Below, one piece after another: positions 16,158 through 23,904 of a DNA stretch of 64,000 nt. Where the stretch lies: NCBI GenBank assembly GCA_036262095.1, contig DATAJQ010000238.1:6097-70096 (forward strand). Reading direction: 5' to 3'. The notes beneath the pieces are model-generated. The model did no database searches. It had not been told where the DNA came from and worked only from the letters and a program-made list of their open reading frames with translations. The translations under genes were made by a program, and so were the position numbers. The DNA is from Terrimonas_A sp036262095 (GTDB lineage Bacteria > Bacteroidota > Bacteroidia > Chitinophagales > Chitinophagaceae). Position 1 is the first letter of the stretch. Every line of letters starts with the position of its first letter.

Positions 16158-18131
16158 TTACAACTGAACAGCAAATGCCTTCTTCCCGTCCCAGTTAACC
16201 ACTTTCACAGGTTTATTTTCCTCTTTTATAGCAACCTGGCATTTACCTCCGGCACGCCGAACAGTGATATCAAACCTCGTATTGAAAGCATAAATATTTT
16301 TCAATGACATGTGATCCCATCCCCCGGGCAACTTTGGGCAGATCATAAATTTTTTAAACCCTACAGGCTCAAACCCAAAAAGTCCTTCCACAAGGGCCCG
16401 GCAGTAAAGCCCGCTTTCTGCCGAAAGATGCCGCTGATCACCTTCGGGCCATGCCTCGATTGCATACGGTACATGCTCACCCAAAAGGCGTTGGGCAGAA
16501 TAATAAGATAAATAAGAAATTGCCGTATCAGTGGCGCCTGCTTTTAACAGTCCCCGGAATGCATACAGTGTGGACCTGTCCCAGAATGTGGTGGACCCGG
16601 ATTCTGTCAACAGACCATTCCGGGTCCATAACTTTGGCGATAGCAATGCTGCCTGCGTTTGTTCTTTACGGTCATAGATACCCATCACCAGCGGTAAACA
16701 GATCCAGGAACGGAGTTTATTATTGCCATCATAGTAACGATACGTATTATACCCTTCCACTGATGCTCCGAAATAGCGTTCAATATTATTTTTCAATTCC
16801 TGTGCTTCTTTTTTCCATTCGCCTGCCTGCGCTGTTTTGTTCAATGCCGCTGCTAATCTTGAGCCATACAGGAAGGATCCATAAGCCAGCACATTAGTAG
16901 ATAAATTGTATTTGCCGGCGGGGAACCTCCCTTCCAACTCATCAGAGTCAGAAAAAATAACACCCTGCGGAGATTTCTTATGCAGTAAAAAACGATTGCA
17001 CCATTCTATCAGTGGCCAAAGGGAATAAGCTTCGATAGTATCGGCACAGGTTAAAGCAAACACTGATGCTCCATAAGCTATCATCGCCTGGTCGCCTCTG
17101 TCACCAGCACCATTCCAGTAACCGGTTCCTTCAGCAATGATCGAACTGGGAATAGGCCGGAGCGAATCATTCATATACTTCGCAAAGTGCCGGAAGCTAT
17201 TTCGGGCCGATTCAAGTCCTGCAGCATTTCCCAGGTATGCAAAAAAAGGATTGATATATTCAGCCTGATCATTGGCCCATATAGCGGCATAGTATTCACC
17301 GCCTCCCGGGCCATGCATTAGGCCCTGTTTCGTCTCGTAGATGCTTTCGGCAGCCCTGATCTTGGCAAATGCAAACATGCGGTTAATTGTATCGTTAGGT
17401 GTTTGAAGCAACAGTTTTTCCTGCAGTTCATTCACGAGCGCCTGCCTTTTTTCCCATTCATATCCGTCAGCGCAATAAGAAGGTTCATCTGGCTTTTTCC
17501 TGGCAGAGATCACCAGCCAGAAATGACAGGCGCCATTTGCCGGGATAAGGTGGCGCCCTCCGTTATATACCTTGTAGTTGATAACATATGAACCATACAC
17601 TCCTTTGTTTTCATCGGTAATGATATTGCTGTCGACCGATGGGATGTACACAGTTACCGGAGAGGTAGTATTGTTCCGGATAATATAGGATTCCAGGTAA
17701 GCCGGCTTATCTGTAGAGGGGAATATTTTTCTTTCCAAACTGAGCCCCTGTTTTAAAATACTCCTGGATTGCAATACGCCCCTGATGGAAAATGACCGGG
17801 GAACTTCATTTGCTCTTTCATCCCCGATCATGATAGAATCAACCAGGTTACCATTAAATTCCCGGATAAGATTACCCCTGGTATCATTCGGGATCGTGCG
17901 CAGCATAGGGAAAACAAGTTTCCTGCTGATGTACATCATCCCTGGCGATTTGAGGCCATACCTGACAATCGCAGAGATCTGCTTGCCGCTCATCTCTATA
18001 TGATCAGTATGTGTTTGCCCCGGCTGCAAGGTCCATTGAATGCTTCCATCACTTTCAAGATGCCAGTATTTTTGTTGGGCAAATAAATGGATGCCGGCCA
18101 GTAATAACACCGGCAGAATTATTTTTTTCAT
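16158..18131 (-). CDS. Secreted six-hairpin glycosidase-like protein
   Basis: This 657-residue protein has a signal peptide (MKKIILPVLLLAGIHLFAQ). An N-terminal beta-sandwich spans about residues 25-220. The catalytic-type (alpha/alpha)6 barrel runs from about 240 to 580 and shows HGPGGGEYYAAIWANDQAEYINPFFAYLG, EGTGYWNGAGDRGDQAMIAYGA, SDSDELEGRFPAG and EAWPEGDQRHLSAESGLYCRALVEG. A C-terminal beta domain ends the protein. The carboxylates in AIWANDQAEY and IEAWPEGDQ are plausible catalytic or substrate-binding residues, as in rhamnosidase or GH63/GH37-like enzymes. The substrate cannot be assigned. It is divergent from the nitronate monooxygenase gene; a TAGATTTG -7-like site lies at 18182-18189 on its strand, without a clear -33. 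Confidence 0.75.
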   Translation of the reverse strand: MKKIILPVLLLAGIHLFAQQKYWHLESDGSIQWTLQPGQTHTDHIEMSGKQISAIVRYGLKSPGMMYISRKLVFPMLRTIPNDTRGNLIREFNGNLVDSIMIGDERANEVPRSFSIRGVLQSRSILKQGLSLERKIFPSTDKPAYLESYIIRNNTTSPVTVYIPSVDSNIITDENKGVYGSYVINYKVYNGGRHLIPANGACHFWLVISARKKPDEPSYCADGYEWEKRQALVNELQEKLLLQTPNDTINRMFAFAKIRAAESIYETKQGLMHGPGGGEYYAAIWANDQAEYINPFFAYLGNAAGLESARNSFRHFAKYMNDSLRPIPSSIIAEGTGYWNGAGDRGDQAMIAYGASVFALTCADTIEAYSLWPLIEWCNRFLLHKKSPQGVIFSDSDELEGRFPAGKYNLSTNVLAYGSFLYGSRLAAALNKTAQAGEWKKEAQELKNNIERYFGASVEGYNTYRYYDGNNKLRSWICLPLVMGIYDRKEQTQAALLSPKLWTRNGLLTESGSTTFWDRSTLYAFRGLLKAGATDTAISYLSYYSAQRLLGEHVPYAIEAWPEGDQRHLSAESGLYCRALVEGLFGFEPVGFKKFMICPKLPGGWDHMSLKNIYAFNTRFDITVRRAGGKCQVAIKEENKPVKVVNWDGKKAFAVQL

Positions 18132-18281
18132 TTCTGATCACAGTTTGTTTTTGTACGCCTCTATCAGCAACTCCGGGCATGCAAATCTATTATAAACCAA
18201 AACATTTATCCATTATATATTAACTTGTGAACTGGTTACTGTTGCCTGCCTCATTTATCACCCCCGGTAAAATCATTAGTC

Positions 18282-19355
18282 ATGTGGTATAACAACAAAG
18301 TCACTGAATTATTAGGCATCGAATACCCTATCATGCAAGGCCCTTTTGGCGGGAACTTTTCAACAGTTGAATTGACGGCTGCCGTATCCAATACCGGCGG
18401 CATTGGAGGGTATGGTGCTTACACTTTAAGTCCGCAGGAGATCGTTGATGTGAATGCTAAGATCAAAGCTGCGACCAACAAACCATACAATATCAATCTA
18501 TGGGTATCGGATAATGATGTGCCGGGTGGAGCTGTAACTGATGAACAATATGAAGCAGCTAAAAAAATATTCAAGCCTTATTTTGATCAGGCCGGTATAC
18601 CCGTACCTGAAAAACCTGCACCATTCAAATCAAGATTTGAGAATCAATTGCAGGTGATATTCGATATCCGTCCAAAGCTATTCAGTTTTGTGTTCGGTAT
18701 ACCTTCTGCTGATGTTTTGGAACAATGCCGCAAACTCGGTATTAAAACAGCAGGGGCTGCCACTACCCTGGATGAAGCCATTGCATTAGAAAATGCTGGT
18801 GTGGACCTGATCCTTGCCGCCGGTTTTGAAGCAGGCGGGCACCGCCCATCGTTTTTGGCACCAGCAGAGCAATCGACTGTCGGGACTTTTGTGTTATTGC
18901 AATTGATCAGGGAAAAAGTAAAGCTGCCCATTGTAGCTGCAGGTGGGATTGCTGATGGCCGTGGTATTGCAGCCGCTCTCACTTTGGGAGCAGATGGTGT
19001 GCAAATAGGAACTGCTTTTCTCGCTACGGAAGAATCAGGAGCATTACCTGCCCATAGGCAAATGCTGTTATCCGGTGCAACAAAAAATACAAGTCTGACA
19101 AGAGCGTTTACAGGACGGTTAGGCCGGGGGATTGCTACTCAACTGGCAAAAGACCTGGCAGGAAAAGAAGATCATTTTTTACCATTTCCTTTGCAGGGCT
19201 CCTTTATGTCTTCTTTAAGAAAAGCTGCGATCGAACAGCAGAAATGGGACCTTCTGCTATTCTGGAGCGGTCAGATAGCACCGGTGCTTCATCATACAAA
19301 AGCATCAGAACTGATGCAGTCGCTTGTTGAGGAAACGAACGCTCTCCTGAAGTAG
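18282..19355 (+). CDS. Nitronate monooxygenase (FMN-dependent, NPD-like)
   Basis: This 357-residue TIM-barrel flavoenzyme matches the 2-nitropropane dioxygenase/nitronate monooxygenase family. Seen features are the N-terminal PIMQGPFGGNFSTVELTAAVSNTGGIGGYGA, the FMN-binding segment AGVDLILAAGFEAGGHRPSFL with the catalytic-type His, and the phosphate-binding loops PIVAAGGIADGRGIAAALTLGADGVQIGTAFLATEES. It should oxidise alkyl nitronates with O2, or act as a related FMN enzyme such as an enoyl reductase (FabK-like), from which it is hard to separate by sequence alone. It appears monocistronic. Confidence 0.9.
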   Translation: MWYNNKVTELLGIEYPIMQGPFGGNFSTVELTAAVSNTGGIGGYGAYTLSPQEIVDVNAKIKAATNKPYNINLWVSDNDVPGGAVTDEQYEAAKKIFKPYFDQAGIPVPEKPAPFKSRFENQLQVIFDIRPKLFSFVFGIPSADVLEQCRKLGIKTAGAATTLDEAIALENAGVDLILAAGFEAGGHRPSFLAPAEQSTVGTFVLLQLIREKVKLPIVAAGGIADGRGIAAALTLGADGVQIGTAFLATEESGALPAHRQMLLSGATKNTSLTRAFTGRLGRGIATQLAKDLAGKEDHFLPFPLQGSFMSSLRKAAIEQQKWDLLLFWSGQIAPVLHHTKASELMQSLVEETNALLK

Positions 19356-19365
19356 TGCACAGCTA

Positions 19366-19581
19366 TTATGCATTTGTCATTAACAGATCAAATGCCTTTT
19401 GACCGATTATACTTTGTAAAACTTCAGGGCTGTCTTTAGCCTGGCTTCTTAAATCATTTACGAGCAGGGAAGGATCATAGTTAGTGCAAAAAGCAAGCTG
19501 GATGCCGATTCCCCAGATAGTGGTGTCAGGGATCTTTTTCAAGAGCTCGATCAGCTCATTATTAACCAAAATATTCTCCAA
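19366..19581 (-). CDS. Small open frame of unknown function, possibly a gene remnant
   Basis: The frame encodes up to 71 residues (ENILVNNELIELLKKIPDTT, then LQSIIGQKAFDLLMTNA) with protein-like composition and helix-forming patterns. The only start is TTG at 19581, with a stop six codons upstream and no Shine-Dalgarno, so it may be the surviving end of a larger gene. It converges on the nitronate monooxygenase gene with a 10-bp gap. I recognise no family. Confidence 0.3.
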   Translation of the reverse strand: MENILVNNELIELLKKIPDTTIWGIGIQLAFCTNYDPSLLVNDLRSQAKDSPEVLQSIIGQKAFDLLMTNA

Positions 19582-19627
19582 GGAAGTTTCTTTAAATCAG
19601 TTTATACACTTCAGGCGGGTAAAAGCA

Positions 19628-19687
19628 GAGACCATTCCTTCACAGGTTAGCAACAGGGAATCCTGAGTCTGTATCCGGAATGGTCTC
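19628..19687. repeat. 11-bp inverted repeat with a structured loop
   Basis: GAGACCATTCC (19628-19638) and GGAATGGTCTC (19677-19687) are exact inverted copies, 38 bp apart. The loop contains a second small hairpin (CAGG-gaat-CCTG). This could be a terminator-like RNA structure, a small RNA, or the ends of a lost element. Confidence 0.45.
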
Positions 19688-20014
19688 TAAGCTTTCATAG
19701 AGTAAACCCTACTTGAGATCCGTTTTTAAAATCTGCAGTGCCGGCTTTTATGAAAAACACGCTGCTATTTTATCTCTTGCAGGTTTCCAATTTTCCTGAA
19801 TTTTCATAAGGGAAAAATTGTATCGTCTTCCGCCACCATTCAACCCCGGCGGGGATGGCTGCTGGCTGCGATTTATACTATGTAGACGACCGGACAGTAT
19901 CCGGGTTGCCTAAGAAATTAAAAAAGAAACAGAAGTATATCATTTTACCTGCGTGACGAATAAAAACCGAAAAGGTTGCCCCACATATGAATTTTTTATT
20001 ATATCTAGTAATTT

Positions 20015-20022
20015 TACTTTTG
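20015..20022 (+). promoter_or_regulatory. Possible -7 element for the ECF sigma operon
   Basis: TACTTTTG matches TAnnTTTG and lies 29 bp before the sigma-factor ATG. The -33 position carries only a T-run, not TTTG, so this may be a weak or alternative-sigma promoter. Confidence 0.4.
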
Positions 20023-20051
20023 CATTTCCCAAAAACTACTAGAAGCATTAA

Positions 20052-20636
20052 ATGAATTCCATCGGGCTAAATAGCGGAACTTCTGCAGAGGGCAACGGAG
20101 ATAGCGATATTGGAGTCTTTATTAAAAAGACCCTGGAAGGAGATGATAACGCTTTCCGATATATCTATAATTTTTATTCCGGTAAAATGTACAGTCTATG
20201 CAGGCGGTATGCCGGTGTAGTGGATGCTGATGATCTGTTCCAGGAAGCGTCTATCAAAGTTTTCCGGAGTCTTGCCAATTATAAAGGACTTGGTTCATTT
20301 GAAGGATGGATCAGAAAGATTTTTGTAAATACCTGTCTTGACTTTCTTAAAAAGGAAAACAAAATGGTGTTCCTGGAAAATATGGAAGAAGAGGAAGCGA
20401 TTCACCCTTCTGTTGAAGCTGAAAATTCCATTACCCTGTCAAGCGATGACTTATTAAAAATAATCCAGAGTATGCCTGATGGCTACAGAACGATTGTAAA
20501 TCTTTATCTCATCGAAGGATACAGCCATAAAGAAATTTCAGACATGCTTAAGATCAATGAAGGCACCAGCAAATCGCAGCTTTCAAAAGCAAGAGCAAAA
20601 TTACAGGAGATCATTTTAAAGCAAAATGCCCGATAG
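20052..20636 (+). CDS. ECF-family RNA polymerase sigma factor
   Basis: This 194-residue protein has sigma region 2 at about residues 30-100 (DDNAFRYIYNFYSGKMYSLCRRY, DADDLFQEASIKVFRSLANY, FEGWIRKIFVNTCLDFLKKE) and region 4 at about 135-190 (LLKIIQSMPDGYRTIVNLYLIEG, then YSHKEISDMLKINEGTSKSQ). It should direct core polymerase to a small set of promoters, probably including its own. Its stop overlaps the start of the next gene by 11 bp, which suggests translational coupling to that gene's product, the likely anti-sigma factor. The signal is unknown. Confidence 0.93.
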   Translation: MNSIGLNSGTSAEGNGDSDIGVFIKKTLEGDDNAFRYIYNFYSGKMYSLCRRYAGVVDADDLFQEASIKVFRSLANYKGLGSFEGWIRKIFVNTCLDFLKKENKMVFLENMEEEEAIHPSVEAENSITLSSDDLLKIIQSMPDGYRTIVNLYLIEGYSHKEISDMLKINEGTSKSQLSKARAKLQEIILKQNAR

Positions 20637-21429
20637 CCAGAACGATATACTCAAAAGACTGTCCCAACACGAGGAAAAGCCCCCTGAGTTTCTTTTTGAG
20701 AAGATACTCGTGGAAGTCCGTCATGGACATAAGGAAAACAGTTGGCAGGATTTGAAAGATCATTCCTTTACTCCGCCCCCTGAATTATACCAGCATATCA
20801 GGCAAAAATGGATGCAGGAAAGATCACAAAAAAGGTCTCCGGTCTTTTTTATCCGGAAATACCGGGCAATTGCTGCCATTCTTCTGGCAGGCATGTTAGC
20901 TGTAGCCATTTACATGCTGCTTCCCGGAAAAAGAGCGGTTGAGCCACTTGCAGAAAAGAAACCGGCCCCTGCCGGCCAATCGATTGACAGTGCCCGGAAA
21001 TCTGATTCAGCGACTCTCAACGCAAAAGCGGATACCCTATCAAGGCAGGTCAACCGGAAAAAACGTAGCGTACCTGCCTGGCATAGTTCCGGTACCCAGC
21101 AAATACCTTTTGTAAATAATGATCTGCTTTCTTCATTGATGGAATGCACCAACTGCAATTTTGCAGCTTACTTTACAGAAAAGAAAAGGATCATATTGGA
21201 TATTGATCAGTACTCTGCCGTAGCTATCAGCGACAAAATGCGTTTATTCATGCAAGCATTGTACACAACAAACCGGAGAGGTAAATCAACGCATAAGTCA
21301 AGAAAAACAAAAAGGATACTGGTAAGATGGCAAAAAGCAGATGCCGCTTATTTTGACAACGAATCATCCAGAACAGCATTAGATCCTCTTGACCTTACTG
21401 AATTCCTGATCAATAACAATAAAAAATAA
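20626..21429 (+). CDS. Probable membrane anti-sigma factor
   Basis: The 267-residue protein is predicted to have a cytoplasmic N-terminus, one transmembrane helix at about residues 84-102 (AIAAILLAGMLAVAIYMLLP) and an extracytoplasmic part of about 165 residues rich in Lys, Ser and Ala. The N-terminus shows a doubled phrase: PPEFLFEKILVEV and PPPELYQHIRQKW, about 32 residues apart, which may be paired sigma-contacting helices. I see no zinc-binding HxxxCxxC motif. The role is inferred from the 11-bp overlap with the sigma gene and the topology; the family is not named by sequence alone. The following GLPGLI protein may belong to the same circuit. Confidence 0.7.
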   Translation: MPDSQNDILKRLSQHEEKPPEFLFEKILVEVRHGHKENSWQDLKDHSFTPPPELYQHIRQKWMQERSQKRSPVFFIRKYRAIAAILLAGMLAVAIYMLLPGKRAVEPLAEKKPAPAGQSIDSARKSDSATLNAKADTLSRQVNRKKRSVPAWHSSGTQQIPFVNNDLLSSLMECTNCNFAAYFTEKKRIILDIDQYSAVAISDKMRLFMQALYTTNRRGKSTHKSRKTKRILVRWQKADAAYFDNESSRTALDPLDLTEFLINNNKK

Positions 21430-21447
21430 TTCTCCTGCATTAGAGCT

Positions 21448-22119
21448 ATGCTGCAAAAGACTTTCAAAATATTATTGTTCATTTTAGTTTTACAGCTGTC
21501 CACAAACAGCAATGCACAGGGTTTTGCAGCAGGCGATACGTCCACAGAGGATATGGTAATATCCTATAACATTGAAATAAAAACCGGCTCAAAACGGACA
21601 AGCATCGCTGAAACATATAATGGCGGCAGCAAAACGGTTTTTATTTCAAAAAACAAAACGAGAATACGCTTATTAAGCTTAATGCGCATCGAGAGCTTTT
21701 TCTTTCTTCCCGGCGCTGACTCAACCATTCATATTTATCAGGAAAAGGAATCAGCAGCCAAATCCAACCCCAGGCAGGTATCCCTATCCAACTGGCAGAG
21801 GCTGAATCTTAAATATGATAGCGCCTACTATAAACCCGTTGCCGGTGAAAGCAAAAAGATACTCGGCTACAATTGCAAAAAAGCCATTATTTACCTGAAA
21901 GACGGGCGTACCATCACCGCTTATTACACTGAAGCGATCAAACCCCTCCGCGCAATTTGCGAACCAGCTTTTGCCAGCTTGCCCGGACTGGCACTTGAAT
22001 ATACCTACAACTATAAATCAGGAAGCTCCACTTACACTGCAACCTCTATAAAGAGAGAAATGATCAATCCCGATATCTTTTTGTTGAAAGGAAAACAACC
22101 TTCTCATATAAGACTATAG
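21448..22119 (+). CDS. GLPGLI family secreted protein
   Basis: This 223-residue protein has a signal peptide (LQKTFKILLFILVLQLSTNSNAQ, with M before it). Its C-terminal half shows the family hallmark: GYNCKKAIIYLKDGRTITAYYTEAI and then LPGLALEYTYNY, the variant of the GLPGLI motif. GLPGLI proteins occur widely in Bacteroidota as periplasmic or outer-membrane-associated proteins of unknown function. It follows the anti-sigma gene by 18 bp, so it is likely in the sigma operon and may be a target or a modulator of envelope sensing. Confidence 0.8.
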   Translation: MLQKTFKILLFILVLQLSTNSNAQGFAAGDTSTEDMVISYNIEIKTGSKRTSIAETYNGGSKTVFISKNKTRIRLLSLMRIESFFFLPGADSTIHIYQEKESAAKSNPRQVSLSNWQRLNLKYDSAYYKPVAGESKKILGYNCKKAIIYLKDGRTITAYYTEAIKPLRAICEPAFASLPGLALEYTYNYKSGSSTYTATSIKREMINPDIFLLKGKQPSHIRL

Positions 22120-22216
22120 TTCAGGACCTCCACGAGTGGGTTAGCTTTTGTTTTGTACCTTTATCAGGCCGGCGGCGAACGTACTGCTGGTATTTATTCA
22201 GCTTAAACCTTATTAT

Positions 22217-22597
22217 ATGTCAGCAAAATCTGCGATGGATCTTGTAAAGGAAGCCAAGCAAAAAATTGAAAACCTCACACCTTCCCAGGTAAAGGAAGAA
22301 ATAAACAGTGGTCAAGCACAGCTTATTGATATCCGCGAAGCAGAAGAGTTAACTGCTACAGGCAAAATCCCAGGCTCCACTCATGCCCCCCGCGGCATGC
22401 TGGAATTCTATGCCGATGCATCACTCCCCTACCATAAGCCCGAATTCGATAAAAACAAAAGGATCATCCTTCATTGCGCATCCGGCGGCAGATCTGCATT
22501 GGCTGCTAAAACACTTATGGATATGGGTTATGAAAACGTTGCTCACCTGGATGGTGGAATCAAGGCCTGGAAAGAAGCCGGAATGCCGGTTGAATGA
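22217..22597 (+). CDS. Rhodanese-like sulfurtransferase
   Basis: The start at 22217 (MSAKSAMDLVKEAKQ) gives 126 residues and a complete single rhodanese domain; an ATG at 22148 would add an unrelated hydrophobic lead. Seen motifs are QLIDIREAEELTATGKIPGSTHAPRGML, the active-site loop HCASGGRSA with catalytic Cys near residue 88, and AHLDGGIKAWKEAGMPVE. It may carry persulfide sulfur or act in cyanide/thiosulfate detoxification. Its stop overlaps the start of the methyltransferase gene (ATGA), so the pair is coupled. Confidence 0.92.
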   Translation: MSAKSAMDLVKEAKQKIENLTPSQVKEEINSGQAQLIDIREAEELTATGKIPGSTHAPRGMLEFYADASLPYHKPEFDKNKRIILHCASGGRSALAAKTLMDMGYENVAHLDGGIKAWKEAGMPVE

Positions 22598-23193
22598 TCA
22601 TGGAAACTAAAGCCGGACAACAATACTGGGATCAGTTATATCAAAACAAAGAAACACGCTGGGATATTGGTTACCCTTCACCCCCGCTGAAGGAGTATAT
22701 TGACCAGCTTGAAAACAAACAGCAATCCATTCTTATACCCGGCTGCGGCAACAGCTACGAAGCCGGGTATATACTGGCCAGAGGCTTCACAGACCTTACA
22801 CTTATTGATATCTCACCATCGCTGACTTCCTCTCTCGAAGAGAAATTCAAACACTACCTGGACAAACAATTACAAATCATTACCGGCGATTTTTTTGAAC
22901 TGAAAGGAAAATATGATCTCATACTGGAGCAAACATTTTTCTGTGCCCTGCCGCCTTCAAACAGGTATGCATATATGCAACAAATGCATAAGCTGCTAAA
23001 GCCGGGCGGCAAGCTGGTTGGAGTACTGTTCAACCGGTTGTTTGAAGAGGCCGGCCCGCCATTCGGTGGAACGGTTGAAGAATACAAGGAGCTTTTCCAG
23101 GAAAAGTTTTTGATTGAGACAATGGAGCTTTGTTATAATTCTATTGAAAAAAGAATGGGGACTGAGGTGTTTATCAAGTTGATACGCAAATAA
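22594..23193 (+). CDS. TPMT-family SAM-dependent methyltransferase
   Basis: This 199-residue protein matches thiopurine S-methyltransferase-like enzymes: WDIGYPSPPLKEYIDQL, the SAM-binding motif ILIPGCGNSYEAGYILARGF, LTLIDISPS, then LEQTFFCALPP and LLKPGGKLVGVLF, with PPFGGTVEEY near the end. Family members methylate thiols, selenium or tellurium compounds, or halides. It could start at 22594 or at the second ATG (22600). Overlap with a rhodanese suggests a shared sulfur- or chalcogen-handling step; this is inference. It converges on a response regulator gene. Confidence 0.88.
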   Translation: MIMETKAGQQYWDQLYQNKETRWDIGYPSPPLKEYIDQLENKQQSILIPGCGNSYEAGYILARGFTDLTLIDISPSLTSSLEEKFKHYLDKQLQIITGDFFELKGKYDLILEQTFFCALPPSNRYAYMQQMHKLLKPGGKLVGVLFNRLFEEAGPPFGGTVEEYKELFQEKFLIETMELCYNSIEKRMGTEVFIKLIRK

Positions 23194-23214
23194 AACCGGA
23201 TCTCCGGTAAGAAA

Positions 23215-23904
23215 TTACCAAACCAACTTATACCCTACCCCTCTTATATTAATGATCTGCACACCTGCATCTTCCCGCAGATGTTTCCTCAATTTGGTAA
23301 TAAACACATCAAGTGTTCTTGAATTAAAAAAATTATCATCACCCCAGATCGCTTCCAGTATCTTCTTCTTACTGTTAAGTTCCTGCCGGTTCTCATACAA
23401 TAACCACAACAGTTCAGCTTCGCGGGCAGTGAGTGTTTGCCGGCGAAGGTTGAATACCAACTCCTGCTTTACAGGGTCAAATTGATAAAGCCCGATACTG
23501 ACCGGACCTCTTTGTTCCTGCTTTTTCAATAAGCGCCCATCGCTCAGCAGTACTTTGATCCGTATTACCAGCTCCTGCATGGCAAAGGGTTTCCGGAGGT
23601 AATCATTACCACCGCTTTCAAAACCATCCACCACATCCTGGGGCATGGTTTTGCTGGTCAGAAAAAGTATGGGCACCAGTGAATCAGACTTCCTGATCTC
23701 ACGTGCCAATTCAAATCCATTGATACCGGGCATCATCACATCCAGGACAATGATAGAAAAAGCCTGTTTCTTTAATGCAGCCAGTGCATCGTCACCTGAA
23801 AACACATGCGTTACGGAAAAGCCAGCCGACTCAAGATTCTCTGCAATAATAGAACCCAGCGACTGCTCATCTTCTGACAGCAATATGGAATAACCGTTCT
23901 TCAA
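23215..23904 (-). CDS. OmpR/PhoB-family response regulator
   Basis: This 229-residue regulator has a receiver domain (LLSEDEQSLGSIIAENLES, phospho-Asp near residue 54 in VLDVMMPGINGF, Lys in LRKPFA) and a C-terminal winged helix (QTLTAREAELLWLLYENR, NSRTLDVFITKLRKHL, INIRGVGYKLV). It overlaps the histidine kinase gene by four bases (ATGA), making them a cognate pair of the type called RprX/RprY in Bacteroides. Targets cannot be read; the divergent TlpA-DUF3738 gene is close to the kinase. Confidence 0.94.
   Translation of the reverse strand: MKNGYSILLSEDEQSLGSIIAENLESAGFSVTHVFSGDDALAALKKQAFSIIVLDVMMPGINGFELAREIRKSDSLVPILFLTSKTMPQDVVDGFESGGNDYLRKPFAMQELVIRIKVLLSDGRLLKKQEQRGPVSIGLYQFDPVKQELVFNLRRQTLTAREAELLWLLYENRQELNSKKKILEAIWGDDNFFNSRTLDVFITKLRKHLREDAGVQIINIRGVGYKLVW

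Larger units (their letters stand above)
19582..20051. other. 470-bp stretch without a clear gene
   Basis: The stretch holds a hairpin (19628-19687), a 33-codon frame at 19855-19956 on the plus strand, and a -7-like promoter element at 20015-20022 for the sigma-factor gene. The small frame (MAAGCDLYYVDD to KKKQKYIILPA) looks protein-like but lacks family evidence; its frame continues upstream of the ATG to a stop about 40 bp away, so it may be a decayed coding end. Nothing else stands out. Confidence 0.4.
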
